This document shows, piece after piece, positions 42,407-50,577 of a DNA stretch of 64,000 bases. Within the stretch, counting starts at the first letter, position 1. Each line of letters starts with the position of its first letter. Under the pieces are notes generated by a model. It searched no databases, was not told where the DNA came from, and was given only the letters and a program-made list of their open reading frames with translations. The translations under genes and the position numbers were made by a program. The DNA lies in the NCBI RefSeq assembly GCF_000427965.1, contig NZ_ATZA01000006.1:10360-74359 (forward strand), written 5' to 3'. Source of the DNA: Olivibacter sitiensis DSM 17696. GTDB taxonomy: Bacteria > Bacteroidota > Bacteroidia > Sphingobacteriales > Sphingobacteriaceae.

Positions 42407-44068
42407 TTAATTGCCTTGTTTTTCGCTGTCCAACAGCATGTTGGCCAGACGTTCGTCGCGTTTGTAGATGTCTTTCCTGAAATTGAGGCGACCGTTTTTG
42501 TCAATAAAGGCCGTGAAATAGGCAATAAAAACAGGCAGGGTAGGGTTCAAAGTGACATATTTTTCCTTTCCGGCGTGCATGGTGGCACGGATGGCTTCCG
42601 GTGTCCATGTCGAGTCCCTTCTCAGCAAGAAATTGGCCAGCTTCTCCGGCTCGCTCACGCGTATGCAGCCATGACTGAATGCCCTACTATCCTGGCTGAA
42701 TAACGACTTGGCGGGCGTATCGTGCAGATAGATGTTGTAGCTATTGGGAAATAAAAACTTGACCAATCCGAGGGAATTGTTGGGGCCGGGCTTTTGCCTT
42801 ACTACAGGTAGGCCACCGCTGTTGCCCGTTATTTCCATATTATGGCGCGCGATGTAATTGCTGTTTTTCTTCATCCCGGGAACCACCTCGTTCCGCACGA
42901 TACTGGGAGGCACATTCCAATAGGGGCTAAAGACCACATATTTCACCTGATTGGAGAAGATGACGGTTTTGTGCACTGCCTGTCCTACCACCACATTGCA
43001 GTCCCAATCGAGCTGGCCATCTCTGTATACGTGAAGTTTGAATTCAGGGATATTCACTGCGAGGTAATCCGTAGAAAGATCAACGGGTAGCCAACGGCAG
43101 CGTTCCATATTGACCATGATTTGCCTGAGACGAGCCTTTGGAGAGATATTCAGTTCAGTCAATGTACCAGGACCTATGCTGCCATCATCAGCCAAACCAT
43201 GCCGTTGTTGAAAGAGATGTACAGCCTTTACGAAGATACTGTCGTAGTAGGTGCTTTGGCGGACAGTATCCTTATAATCGCCCAACAGGAATAGTCTTTC
43301 CCGTAGTTGGGGCAGTAGTGTGGACGAATCTCTAGGCTTAATGGATTTTTTGTCTAAGGCCAATTGCGGCCACTCCCTGTTTTCCAGTTTGCGGTACTGC
43401 AAGAGGTAGTGCCGCAATTTTTCATATTGCCGATAGACGGGTTCTATGGCCATGTCGTCACTATCGAGCGGTTTTTGCAATAAGCTATCCAGATAGTCTT
43501 CATAAGAAACCTTTTTTCTGGTCACGAACCATTCGTTCTTTTTGCTGGCATCGGCATCCATGCCTTCCCAGGCCATATGGGCAAATACGAAATACTGTGC
43601 CGTCAGCATCAGTTCGAGATCCGTAAGCGTATCATCTCCCAGATGTCCATAATTGTGCAGGAGCGAATCGAGCGCCTCGCGGTAAGGTATATCCTTTTCC
43701 AGTCCTTCATCTCTTAGATGGAGCATCCTATCGGCAAGGTTGTCCGCTTGCTCAATCAATCCTTCTTGGTCGTACCAGGCATAGGTATATTGCCTCTTGC
43801 TGTAGAATTGCTTCATGGAAGAGCTGTAGCTGCTAAACAGGGGGTAGGTAGAAAGGAATTGATCTAACGCCAGACTGTCAAATTTAAGTGTTTTTTGGTT
43901 GCTAAAGCTTCCAGGTATGGTCTTATCCCACTCCAGCAGGGAACTTTGCTTTAGGGAGTCGGCCTTTTCCTTTCTGCTTTTCCGTTTCTCTACATTGGTA
44001 CAGGTAATAACCAGAAATAGCAAAGTGACTATATAGATGGTATTATTGACTACGTATTTCCTTTTCAT
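42407..44068 (-). CDS. L,D-transpeptidase lipoprotein (YcbB/LdtD-like)
   Basis: Cell-wall enzyme that makes 3-3 peptide cross-links or anchors proteins to peptidoglycan. Lipoprotein-type N-terminus with lipobox VITC (Cys23). Order of parts: scaffold domain (about 60-245, FYSKRQYTYAWYDQEGLIEQADNL), peptidoglycan-binding domain (FQQRHGLADDGSIGPGTLTELN, about 285-310), and the YkuD catalytic domain with HDTPAKSLFS and the active-site S-H-G-C468-I-R-V. 553 residues, normal for the YcbB type. Monocistronic or read with the methyltransferase gene 32 bases upstream. Confidence 0.95.
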   Translation of the reverse strand: MKRKYVVNNTIYIVTLLFLVITCTNVEKRKSRKEKADSLKQSSLLEWDKTIPGSFSNQKTLKFDSLALDQFLSTYPLFSSYSSSMKQFYSKRQYTYAWYDQEGLIEQADNLADRMLHLRDEGLEKDIPYREALDSLLHNYGHLGDDTLTDLELMLTAQYFVFAHMAWEGMDADASKKNEWFVTRKKVSYEDYLDSLLQKPLDSDDMAIEPVYRQYEKLRHYLLQYRKLENREWPQLALDKKSIKPRDSSTLLPQLRERLFLLGDYKDTVRQSTYYDSIFVKAVHLFQQRHGLADDGSIGPGTLTELNISPKARLRQIMVNMERCRWLPVDLSTDYLAVNIPEFKLHVYRDGQLDWDCNVVVGQAVHKTVIFSNQVKYVVFSPYWNVPPSIVRNEVVPGMKKNSNYIARHNMEITGNSGGLPVVRQKPGPNNSLGLVKFLFPNSYNIYLHDTPAKSLFSQDSRAFSHGCIRVSEPEKLANFLLRRDSTWTPEAIRATMHAGKEKYVTLNPTLPVFIAYFTAFIDKNGRLNFRKDIYKRDERLANMLLDSEKQGN

Positions 44069-44100
44069 GAACTCCTATTTGAATGGTTGTTGGTTCTTTT

Positions 44101-44775
44101 TTACTTTTTCATTCCTATCATCACCACGAAATTGTGGTAACGATAAATACAGTCCACTTCGGTGAAGCCCACCTTTTGCAGTTCATTGAGTTGCCAGGTG
44201 AGCGGAGCAAAGCGATCTAGTTCAGTCCTTTTGAAAGCATTCCTAATAGCCTCTTGATCGAGACCCGACTCAATGACCGCTTTTTTCCAAGACTCTTTGT
44301 AGAAATTGTCCAATGCATCGGTACGGCCTTTCACCTGGTCGGCATTGATGAACAATCCGTCAGGGTTAAGCGCTTCGTATATCCGCTCATATAGCTTGGC
44401 TTTCTCGTCGTTTTCCAAGTGATGGATGGAAAGGGCAGATACGATAATGTCGTATTTTCCAGGTAATTTTTTATTGCTGTAATCCGTTTCCAGGTATTGA
44501 AAATTACCTAGTCCAGCGAAGCGTTCTTTTGCCACTTCCAACATCTCCGGCGAGATGTCCAGCAGAGTGAAACGCAATTTTGGATTGGCCTGGTAAATAT
44601 GGTAAGAAAACAAACCGGTACCTGCTCCGATATCCAGTAGGCTTTCGCCAGCTTTTCGCTCTTTGAGGAGGGGCAATGCTATGCTATAAAAATCGTTATA
44701 GCAAGGTATTAGGTAAGCCCGCTGCTGGTCATACTTCTGTGATATTTCGCTGAAACGCCTTCGTATTTCATCCAT
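44101..44775 (-). CDS. Class I SAM-dependent methyltransferase
   Basis: Motif I LLDIGAGTGLFSYHI (about residues 44-58), motif II LRFTLLDISPEMLEVAKERF, and motif post-I KYDIIVSALSIHHLENDEKAKLYERIYEALNPDGLFINAD make this a Rossmann-fold methyltransferase of the UbiE/CmoA-like group. 224 residues. The methyl acceptor cannot be told from sequence. 32 bases separate it from the L,D-transpeptidase gene downstream. Confidence 0.9.
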   Translation of the reverse strand: MDEIRRRFSEISQKYDQQRAYLIPCYNDFYSIALPLLKERKAGESLLDIGAGTGLFSYHIYQANPKLRFTLLDISPEMLEVAKERFAGLGNFQYLETDYSNKKLPGKYDIIVSALSIHHLENDEKAKLYERIYEALNPDGLFINADQVKGRTDALDNFYKESWKKAVIESGLDQEAIRNAFKRTELDRFAPLTWQLNELQKVGFTEVDCIYRYHNFVVMIGMKK

Positions 44776-44940
44776 ATGCTTGTCAAGGACTGATTAGAAA
44801 ACTAAGGTAATGAAATATTTTGTGCAATGACAAATCTAAGAAGAATGGTTTTATCGCACTGTATTATTCCTGTTTCTGTGCGTTTCCATCATCGCCATGT
44901 CTTTTTCCTTTTTTTGCCAACTATTTTCAAGCTGTGGGGT

Positions 44941-44948
44941 TATCTTTA
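44941..44948 (+). promoter_or_regulatory. Candidate -7 element for the aldolase gene
   Basis: TATCTTTA, 7 of 8 to TAnnTTTG, with TTG 24 bases upstream (44914-44916); predicted start near 44955, about 21 bases before the ATG at 44976. Confidence 0.35.
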
Positions 44949-44975
44949 TATCATTCCAAATCAAAATAACAAAAT

Positions 44976-46034
44976 ATGAGCTATCAACATATTCGCGAAT
45001 TGCTGGGAGCAAAGGCAGATGAGCTTTTGCAGCATGAATGTAAGACTATTGACAAGTCAGCACTGCACTTGCCATCGCCCGATTTTATCGATCAAGTATT
45101 TGCGCAGTCCAACAGGAATGCCCATGTACTACGTTCATTGGAATCTATTCGTAATCATGGCCGTTTGGCAGGCACGGGCTATATTTCCATCTTGCCGGTT
45201 GATCAGGGAATAGAGCATACCGCTGGTGCTTCTTTTGCTGCTAACCCCGCCTATTTCGACCCTGAAAACATCATCAAATTGGCTATAGAAGGAGGCTGCA
45301 ATGCCGTAGCAACTACGTTTGGCAACTTAGCCATGATGTCCAGAAAGTATGCTCATAAGATTCCTTTTGTCGTCAAGATAAATCACAACGAATTGCTTAC
45401 CTATCCTACGAAATACAACCAGATCATGTTTGGATCCGTCGAGGATGCCTGGAATCTAGGGGCCGTAGCGGTGGGAGCTACCATCTATTTTGGATCCGAG
45501 GAATCCAGCAGGCAGATCGTAGAGGTGGCAGAAGCCTTCGAGAGGGCGCATGAATTGGGTATGGTAACCATATTGTGGTGCTATACGCGGAACAATGCCT
45601 TTAAGAAAGACGGGGTGAACTATGAGACAGCGGCCGATGTGACTGCACAGGCCAACCACATAGGGGCAACCATACAGGCCGATATCCTGAAACAGAAACT
45701 TCCTGAGAGCAACGGTGGATTTACGGCGATCAATTTTGCCAAGAGCGATCCTAGGATGTACAGTGAGCTGAGCAGTGACCACCCGATCGACCTCTGTCGT
45801 TATCAGGTAGCCAATGGCTATATGGGACGTGCTGGGTTGATCAATTCTGGGGGTGAATCAAAAGGAGCTACGGATCTGGCCGATGCGGTGCGCAGTGCCG
45901 TCATTAACAAAAGGGCCGGTGGCACGGGACTGATTTTGGGACGTAAGGCTTTTCAGCGGCCTATGCAAGAGGGTATAGCACTTTTGAATGCCGTGCAGGA
46001 TGTATACCTTGCGTCAGAGGTGACCATCGCCTAG
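44976..46034 (+). CDS. fbaB: Class I fructose-bisphosphate aldolase (DhnA/FbaB type)
   Basis: Schiff-base aldolase of glycolysis and gluconeogenesis, cleaving fructose 1,6-bisphosphate to two triose phosphates. Family motifs: [49 protein letters not shown], and [14 protein letters not shown] with the candidate Schiff-base Lys256; phosphate-binding end [18 protein letters not shown] and [14 protein letters not shown]. 352 residues, the usual size for bacterial FbaB. Cytoplasmic. Confidence 0.93.
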   Translation: MSYQHIRELLGAKADELLQHECKTIDKSALHLPSPDFIDQVFAQSNRNAHVLRSLESIRNHGRLAGTGYISILPVDQGIEHTAGASFAANPAYFDPENIIKLAIEGGCNAVATTFGNLAMMSRKYAHKIPFVVKINHNELLTYPTKYNQIMFGSVEDAWNLGAVAVGATIYFGSEESSRQIVEVAEAFERAHELGMVTILWCYTRNNAFKKDGVNYETAADVTAQANHIGATIQADILKQKLPESNGGFTAINFAKSDPRMYSELSSDHPIDLCRYQVANGYMGRAGLINSGGESKGATDLADAVRSAVINKRAGGTGLILGRKAFQRPMQEGIALLNAVQDVYLASEVTIA

Positions 46035-46101
46035 CGTTGCATGAAGAGGGCTGCTGTATCGGTTTTAGTTTTCACTTTTGAATTTTTACTTTTACGCCCT
46101 C

Positions 46102-47940
46102 ATGGGATATAAAAGCTTGGCCGAATGCGTGGCCGATTTGGAAAAACATGGGCATTTGGTGCGCGTGAAGGAAGAGGTAGATCCTTATTTGGAAATGGCA
46201 GCTATTCATCTTCGGGTGTATGCTCAACAAGGACCTGCACTGCTGTTCGAAAATATCAAAGGGAGTAAGTTTCCCGCTGTTTCCAACCTTTTCGGTACCT
46301 TGGATCGGGCTAAATTCATGTTTCGCGATTCGCTCGATCAGGTAAAGATGCTGGTCGACGTGAAGATGGATCCCATGCAGGCGCTTAAAAACCCCTTTAA
46401 GTATGCCGGCGCTTCCATGCAAGCCTTATCGGCGCTTCCCATGAAGGTAGGAAAATCTGCGCCTATCCATTTCGGCAGAGCCAAAATCAGTGATTTACCC
46501 CAGATCGTCAATTGGCCCATGGATGGAGGGCCATTTGTCACCATGCCTCAGGTGTACACCGAAGATGTGACCAAGCCCGGTATCATGAACGCTAATTTGG
46601 GTATGTATCGCATTCAGCTCTCGGGAAATGAATATGCGCAAGACAAGGAGGTGGGGCTTCATTATCAATTACACCGGGGGATAGGCATACATCAGGGCAA
46701 AGCCAATGCCTTGGGAAAGCCGCTCAAGGTGAGTATTTTCGTTGGTGGCCCACCTTCGCATCCACTTTCTGCCGTGATGCCCTTGCCCGAAGGGCTTTCG
46801 GAGATGACCTTTGCCGGCGCGTTGGGCAATAGGCGCTTCCGCTATTTTTATGACGATGAGGGATTTGCCGTTTCTGCGGACGCCGATTTTGTGATAACAG
46901 GCACGGTGTACCCCGAAGATAACAAACCCGAGGGACCCTTCGGCGATCACATTGGCTACTACAGCCTGGTGCATCCATTTCCCTTGATGAAGGTCCATCG
47001 GGTATATCATCGCAAAAACCCTATTTGGTCGTTCACCGTAGTGGGCAGGCCACCGCAAGAGGATACCAGTTTTGGCGCTTTGATTCACGAGATAACGGGC
47101 AAGGCCATGCCCAAGGAAATCAATGGCGTGCATGCCGTACATGCCGTGGATGCCGCGGGGGTACATCCCTTGCTCTTTGCCATTGGATCGGAAAGGTACA
47201 CACCTTATCTGAAGACACAGAGACCACAGGAAATACTAACTATAGCCAATCAGATCTTGGGTAAGAACCAGCTCAGTCTTGCCAAATACCTCTTTATATC
47301 GGCCTATGAGGATAATCCGAGTTTGGATATCCATGATATTCCTGCCTTTTTCAGGCACATTTTCGAGCGTTTCGACCCTACTAGGGATTTGCATTTCCAT
47401 ACCAAGACGACTATTGATACCCTGGACTACAGTGGCGATGGACTCAATGCGGGTTCTAAGGTTGTCTTTGCTGCTGCAGGAGATAAGGTGCGCGATCTGT
47501 GGACGGAATTGCCAGCTGGTTTTGCCTTGCCACGGCCTTTTGATCGTTTCAAATTGGCCATGCCGGGCATATTGGTCGTGGAGGGTAGCGCTTTTGTCGA
47601 TTATGTTACGGAGCAGGCGCATATGGAGGCGTTTTCAAAGGCCGCTGCCGGTGTAGATTTTTTTGGCATAGGGCTCATCATCGTGGCTGATGATGCCGCA
47701 TTTGCTGCGGAAAACGAGAACAACTTGGTTTGGGTTGCCTTTACCAGGAGCAATCCCTCGCATGACATCTATGGCATAGATAGCTTTACGGAGTTCAAGC
47801 ATTGGGGCTGTCGTGGCCCTGTTATTATTGATGCCAGAATAAAGCCCCACCATGCGCCCCCTTTGGAGATGCCTATCGAGGTAGAGCGCAAAGTAGATCT
47901 TCTGGGGACAAAAGGAAAATCACTTTACGGTCTTGTCTGA
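46102..47940 (+). CDS. UbiD-family prenylated-flavin decarboxylase (menaquinone-type)
   Basis: Reversible decarboxylase using prenylated FMN. ATG 46102 (MGYKSLAECVADLEKHG) is chosen; a TTG start at 46078 would add eight non-conserved residues. UbiD signatures: GKADALGKPLKVSIFVGGPPSHPLSA-like stretch, the catalytic-loop PEGPFGDHIGYYS, and the C-terminal WGCRGPVIIDARIKPHHAPPLEM. 612 residues, the length of the menaquinone-biosynthesis decarboxylase branch in Bacteroidota. No ubiX-like gene is in the window. Its 3' end overlaps the convergent DUF1456 gene by 21 bases. Confidence 0.88.
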   Translation: MGYKSLAECVADLEKHGHLVRVKEEVDPYLEMAAIHLRVYAQQGPALLFENIKGSKFPAVSNLFGTLDRAKFMFRDSLDQVKMLVDVKMDPMQALKNPFKYAGASMQALSALPMKVGKSAPIHFGRAKISDLPQIVNWPMDGGPFVTMPQVYTEDVTKPGIMNANLGMYRIQLSGNEYAQDKEVGLHYQLHRGIGIHQGKANALGKPLKVSIFVGGPPSHPLSAVMPLPEGLSEMTFAGALGNRRFRYFYDDEGFAVSADADFVITGTVYPEDNKPEGPFGDHIGYYSLVHPFPLMKVHRVYHRKNPIWSFTVVGRPPQEDTSFGALIHEITGKAMPKEINGVHAVHAVDAAGVHPLLFAIGSERYTPYLKTQRPQEILTIANQILGKNQLSLAKYLFISAYEDNPSLDIHDIPAFFRHIFERFDPTRDLHFHTKTTIDTLDYSGDGLNAGSKVVFAAAGDKVRDLWTELPAGFALPRPFDRFKLAMPGILVVEGSAFVDYVTEQAHMEAFSKAAAGVDFFGIGLIIVADDAAFAAENENNLVWVAFTRSNPSHDIYGIDSFTEFKHWGCRGPVIIDARIKPHHAPPLEMPIEVERKVDLLGTKGKSLYGLV

Positions 47941-48156
47941 TTTTGGTCCCCTCTTGTAAATGATCAATCCGTTCAGGAAATTGCGGAGTATCTGGTCGCC
48001 ACAGGGTTTGAAGTTGGGGTGGTCTTCTTTGCGGAAGATGGCGCTCAGTTCCGTTTTAGTTACCCGAAAATCAACTAATGCCAATATCTTTACGATATCG
48101 TCATCCGTTAACTTTAAAGCTACCCGTAGCTTTTTCATGATATCATTATTGCTCAT
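47920..48156 (-). CDS. DUF1456 family protein, single-repeat version
   Basis: 78 residues matching one copy of the DUF1456 repeat (MSNNDIMKKLRVALKLTDDDIVKILAL, then TELSAIFRKEDHPNFKPCGDQILRNFLNGL). E. coli YehS carries two such repeats in about 156 residues, so this is half-size. The end overlaps the UbiD gene tail on the other strand. It starts 14 bases after the helicase stop on the same strand, so it is likely the second gene of that operon. Function unknown; a nucleic-acid link is suggested only by its neighbour. Confidence 0.85.
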   Translation of the reverse strand: MSNNDIMKKLRVALKLTDDDIVKILALVDFRVTKTELSAIFRKEDHPNFKPCGDQILRNFLNGLIIYKRGPKSDKTVK

Positions 48157-48170
48157 GGTATGGTGTTTTG

Positions 48171-49481
48171 TTATCTGGAAACTTCAATTTTGATTTTCTT
48201 GCCCTTTATTTTTTCGTTCTTCAATGCATGCAGGATTGATTCCACCTTATCGCGTTGAACGGCTGCATAGGATGAGTGATCCAAGACCTCTATAAGCCCC
48301 AACTCTTCCTTGGCCAATCCGCCCTTTTTCAGCAATAGCCCCACAATGTCCACCTTGTTTATTTTTTCTTTTTTACCTGCCGCAATATAAAGGGTAGTCC
48401 ACGGCGACGGTGCAGGCAAAGTAGGCCTTTCTGTTAGCTCCTCTATTTCCGGTAGTTCGTTCAGGTATTCTGGTTTCTTGTCCGGTTCCAGAAATAGGTA
48501 AGAGGTGCCCTCGGCGTGCATCCTCGCGGTACGCCCATTGCGATGCAAGAAGGCCTCTTCGGTATGGGGGAGCTGGTAGTGCACGACATGCTCGATTTCC
48601 GGGATGTCCAGGCCGCGAGAAGCTAGGTCGGTCGTAATCAGTATCCTGTGGCTGCCGTTTCGGAACTTAAGCAATGCCCGTTCGCGATCGTCCTGCTCCA
48701 TACCCCCGTGAAAAATATCATGTGCCAGGTTTCTGTCCCACAGGAGGTCACTGATGCGTTCTACTGCTTCGCGGTGATTGCAAAAAACCAGTGTAGGCTT
48801 GTCGCTTATTTTGCAGATCAGGGCAAACAGCGCATCCAGTTTATCGGCAGCCCTAGCGATTACCGCCTTTTGTTTCAGGTTGGGTATCGATGCGGTATGC
48901 GTCAAATAATCCAGTATTATGGGCTTGGAGATGCCTGTAAAGGCAGGGATCTCATCCATTTGGGTGGCCGATGTGAGCATGCGTTTTTTGATGTGGGGCA
49001 GCTGCCTGATGATATAGGCCATGTCCTCCTGAAAACCAAATTCGAGCGCCTTGTCAAATTCGTCCAATATTAAGATGTTGATCGTAGACGTGTCAAAGCT
49101 TCCGCGACGTAGGTGGTGAGCAATGCGGCCCGGTGTACCGATCAGGACCGCTGGCGGCTGCGATAGGTTGTTCATCTCAATCTTCAACGGATGGCCTCCA
49201 TAGCAACAATTGACCTTGAAACCACTGCCCATGCTTCTGAATACCTGCTCTATTTGAAGGGCAAGCTCTCTCGAAGGTACCAGTATCATGGCCTGAACGG
49301 TCGGTACGCTTGGATCAAGCAAGTGCAGCAGTGGCAGAAGGAAACCCAATGTTTTGCCAGAGCCCGTTGGCGAAAGCAGGATGATGTCGTTTTTTTCGGC
49401 AGCATCGATAGCCGACTGCTGCATGTCGTTAAGGGCATTGATTTTCAGATTTTCAAGAGCTTGCTTTATCATGTGCTGCAT
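48171..49481 (-). CDS. DEAD-box RNA helicase with DbpA-type C-terminal domain
   Basis: ATP-dependent RNA helicase. Walker A SPTGSGKT at residues 37-44; the DEAD box reads DEFD (ILDEFDKAL); motif III SAT; motif V TDLASRGLDI; motif VI HRNGRTARMHAEG. The C-terminus (TLYIAAGKKEKINKVDIVGLLLKKGG to KGKKIKIEVSR) is the DbpA/YxiN RNA-binding domain, which in E. coli docks on 23S rRNA helix 92, so a 50S assembly role is likely. 436 residues. Start could be the first Met or Met4. Confidence 0.93.
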   Translation of the reverse strand: MQHMIKQALENLKINALNDMQQSAIDAAEKNDIILLSPTGSGKTLGFLLPLLHLLDPSVPTVQAMILVPSRELALQIEQVFRSMGSGFKVNCCYGGHPLKIEMNNLSQPPAVLIGTPGRIAHHLRRGSFDTSTINILILDEFDKALEFGFQEDMAYIIRQLPHIKKRMLTSATQMDEIPAFTGISKPIILDYLTHTASIPNLKQKAVIARAADKLDALFALICKISDKPTLVFCNHREAVERISDLLWDRNLAHDIFHGGMEQDDRERALLKFRNGSHRILITTDLASRGLDIPEIEHVVHYQLPHTEEAFLHRNGRTARMHAEGTSYLFLEPDKKPEYLNELPEIEELTERPTLPAPSPWTTLYIAAGKKEKINKVDIVGLLLKKGGLAKEELGLIEVLDHSSYAAVQRDKVESILHALKNEKIKGKKIKIEVSR

Positions 49482-49676
49482 ATGGATTAAGCGTCAAAGA
49501 TAAGGTAAAACGATGGGGCTGGATAATTTTTAGATTATTTATCTGTTATTGAAAGTCATTTTTAGAGGCTGGCAATTTAATTGCGTCGAAAGACCAAGAA
49601 CACCATTGTGCCATTGAGATAGCCTGTGTGATGTATGGATTTTGGTGGCTTATGATAGGAGTTTTGCACTTATGTT

Positions 49677-49684
49677 TATATTTG
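49677..49684 (+). promoter_or_regulatory. Candidate -7 element for the PAP2 phosphatase gene
   Basis: Perfect TATATTTG (TAnnTTTG) 27 bases before the ATG at 49711; no TTG at the ideal upstream distance, so confidence is limited. Confidence 0.4.
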
Positions 49685-49710
49685 CGACAATTTGAATTTA
49701 CCGACCCGTG

Positions 49711-50568
49711 ATGAAATACTATATAATACCCTTGTTTGTGTTCTTCTTGTTGTTCAATATTCCCCATTCATGGTCGCAATCTTCCGACACCTTGCAAACT
49801 GATAGCAACAAGGTCTATCCACAGGGTGGTTTGGTTGATGCGGCTCGGTTCGTAGACGGCGTGGCGCATACCGTTATATCTCCTGTGCATTGGAAGGGTA
49901 AAGATTGGGTGAACGTAGGCGGCGTGGTGGCCGGCACGGCATTGTCTACCCTGTTGGATAAACCTGTTCGCTCCCTGATGCGGGATCAGGAGGGCAGGGT
50001 ATGGAACGGTATAGAGCGTGTTGGATTCCATTATGGCAAGCCGTATGCTGCATTTATCATGACGGGTGGCTTCTACCTCACTGGGGTAATCTTCAAGAAC
50101 GAGTGGGCAAAGGAAACAGGGCTGATATTGGGTGCTGCCTATCTGACCAGCGGTGCCCTACAGACCTTGATGAAAACAGCCGTGGGTAGGGCAAGGCCCG
50201 GTACGGAAGTAGGACCTTGGGCGTTTGATCCTTTTTCCGAGTCTCCAGCTTACCACTCTTTCCCTTCCGGGCACATACAGATAGCCATGGTGAGTGCCTT
50301 GGTGCTTGGCCATCGTGCCCACAATCCTTGGCTGAAAGGCTTATTGTATGCAACAGGAGCCACCACCTTTGTAGGCAGATTGCATACGGATGCGCACTGG
50401 ATGTCTGATATGGTTTTTGGTACGGCTATTTCCTATTTTTGTACGAGAGCTGTTATCAATAGGATGGATTCAAACCATCAAGATCACATCTTTGGTAAAA
50501 AGAAAAACCCGATTACCTGGCAGTTGAGCCCAGCCTTGCAAGGAATTGCCTTGAGGGGAACATTTTAA
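49711..50568 (+). CDS. PAP2-family membrane/lipid phosphatase
   Basis: Phosphatase of the type 2 phosphatidic acid family, acting at the periplasmic face on lipid phosphates or undecaprenyl pyrophosphate. Signal MKYYIIPLFVFFLLFNIPHSWSQ. Three-part active site: KTAVGRARP, YHSFPSGH, and GRLHTDAHWMSDMVFG (C-terminal His-x3-Asp). 285 residues from ATG 49711; a GTG one codon earlier is less likely. Converges on the GAF gene with 9 bases between stops. Confidence 0.93.
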   Translation: MKYYIIPLFVFFLLFNIPHSWSQSSDTLQTDSNKVYPQGGLVDAARFVDGVAHTVISPVHWKGKDWVNVGGVVAGTALSTLLDKPVRSLMRDQEGRVWNGIERVGFHYGKPYAAFIMTGGFYLTGVIFKNEWAKETGLILGAAYLTSGALQTLMKTAVGRARPGTEVGPWAFDPFSESPAYHSFPSGHIQIAMVSALVLGHRAHNPWLKGLLYATGATTFVGRLHTDAHWMSDMVFGTAISYFCTRAVINRMDSNHQDHIFGKKKNPITWQLSPALQGIALRGTF

Positions 50569-50577
50569 CGGACGTGT

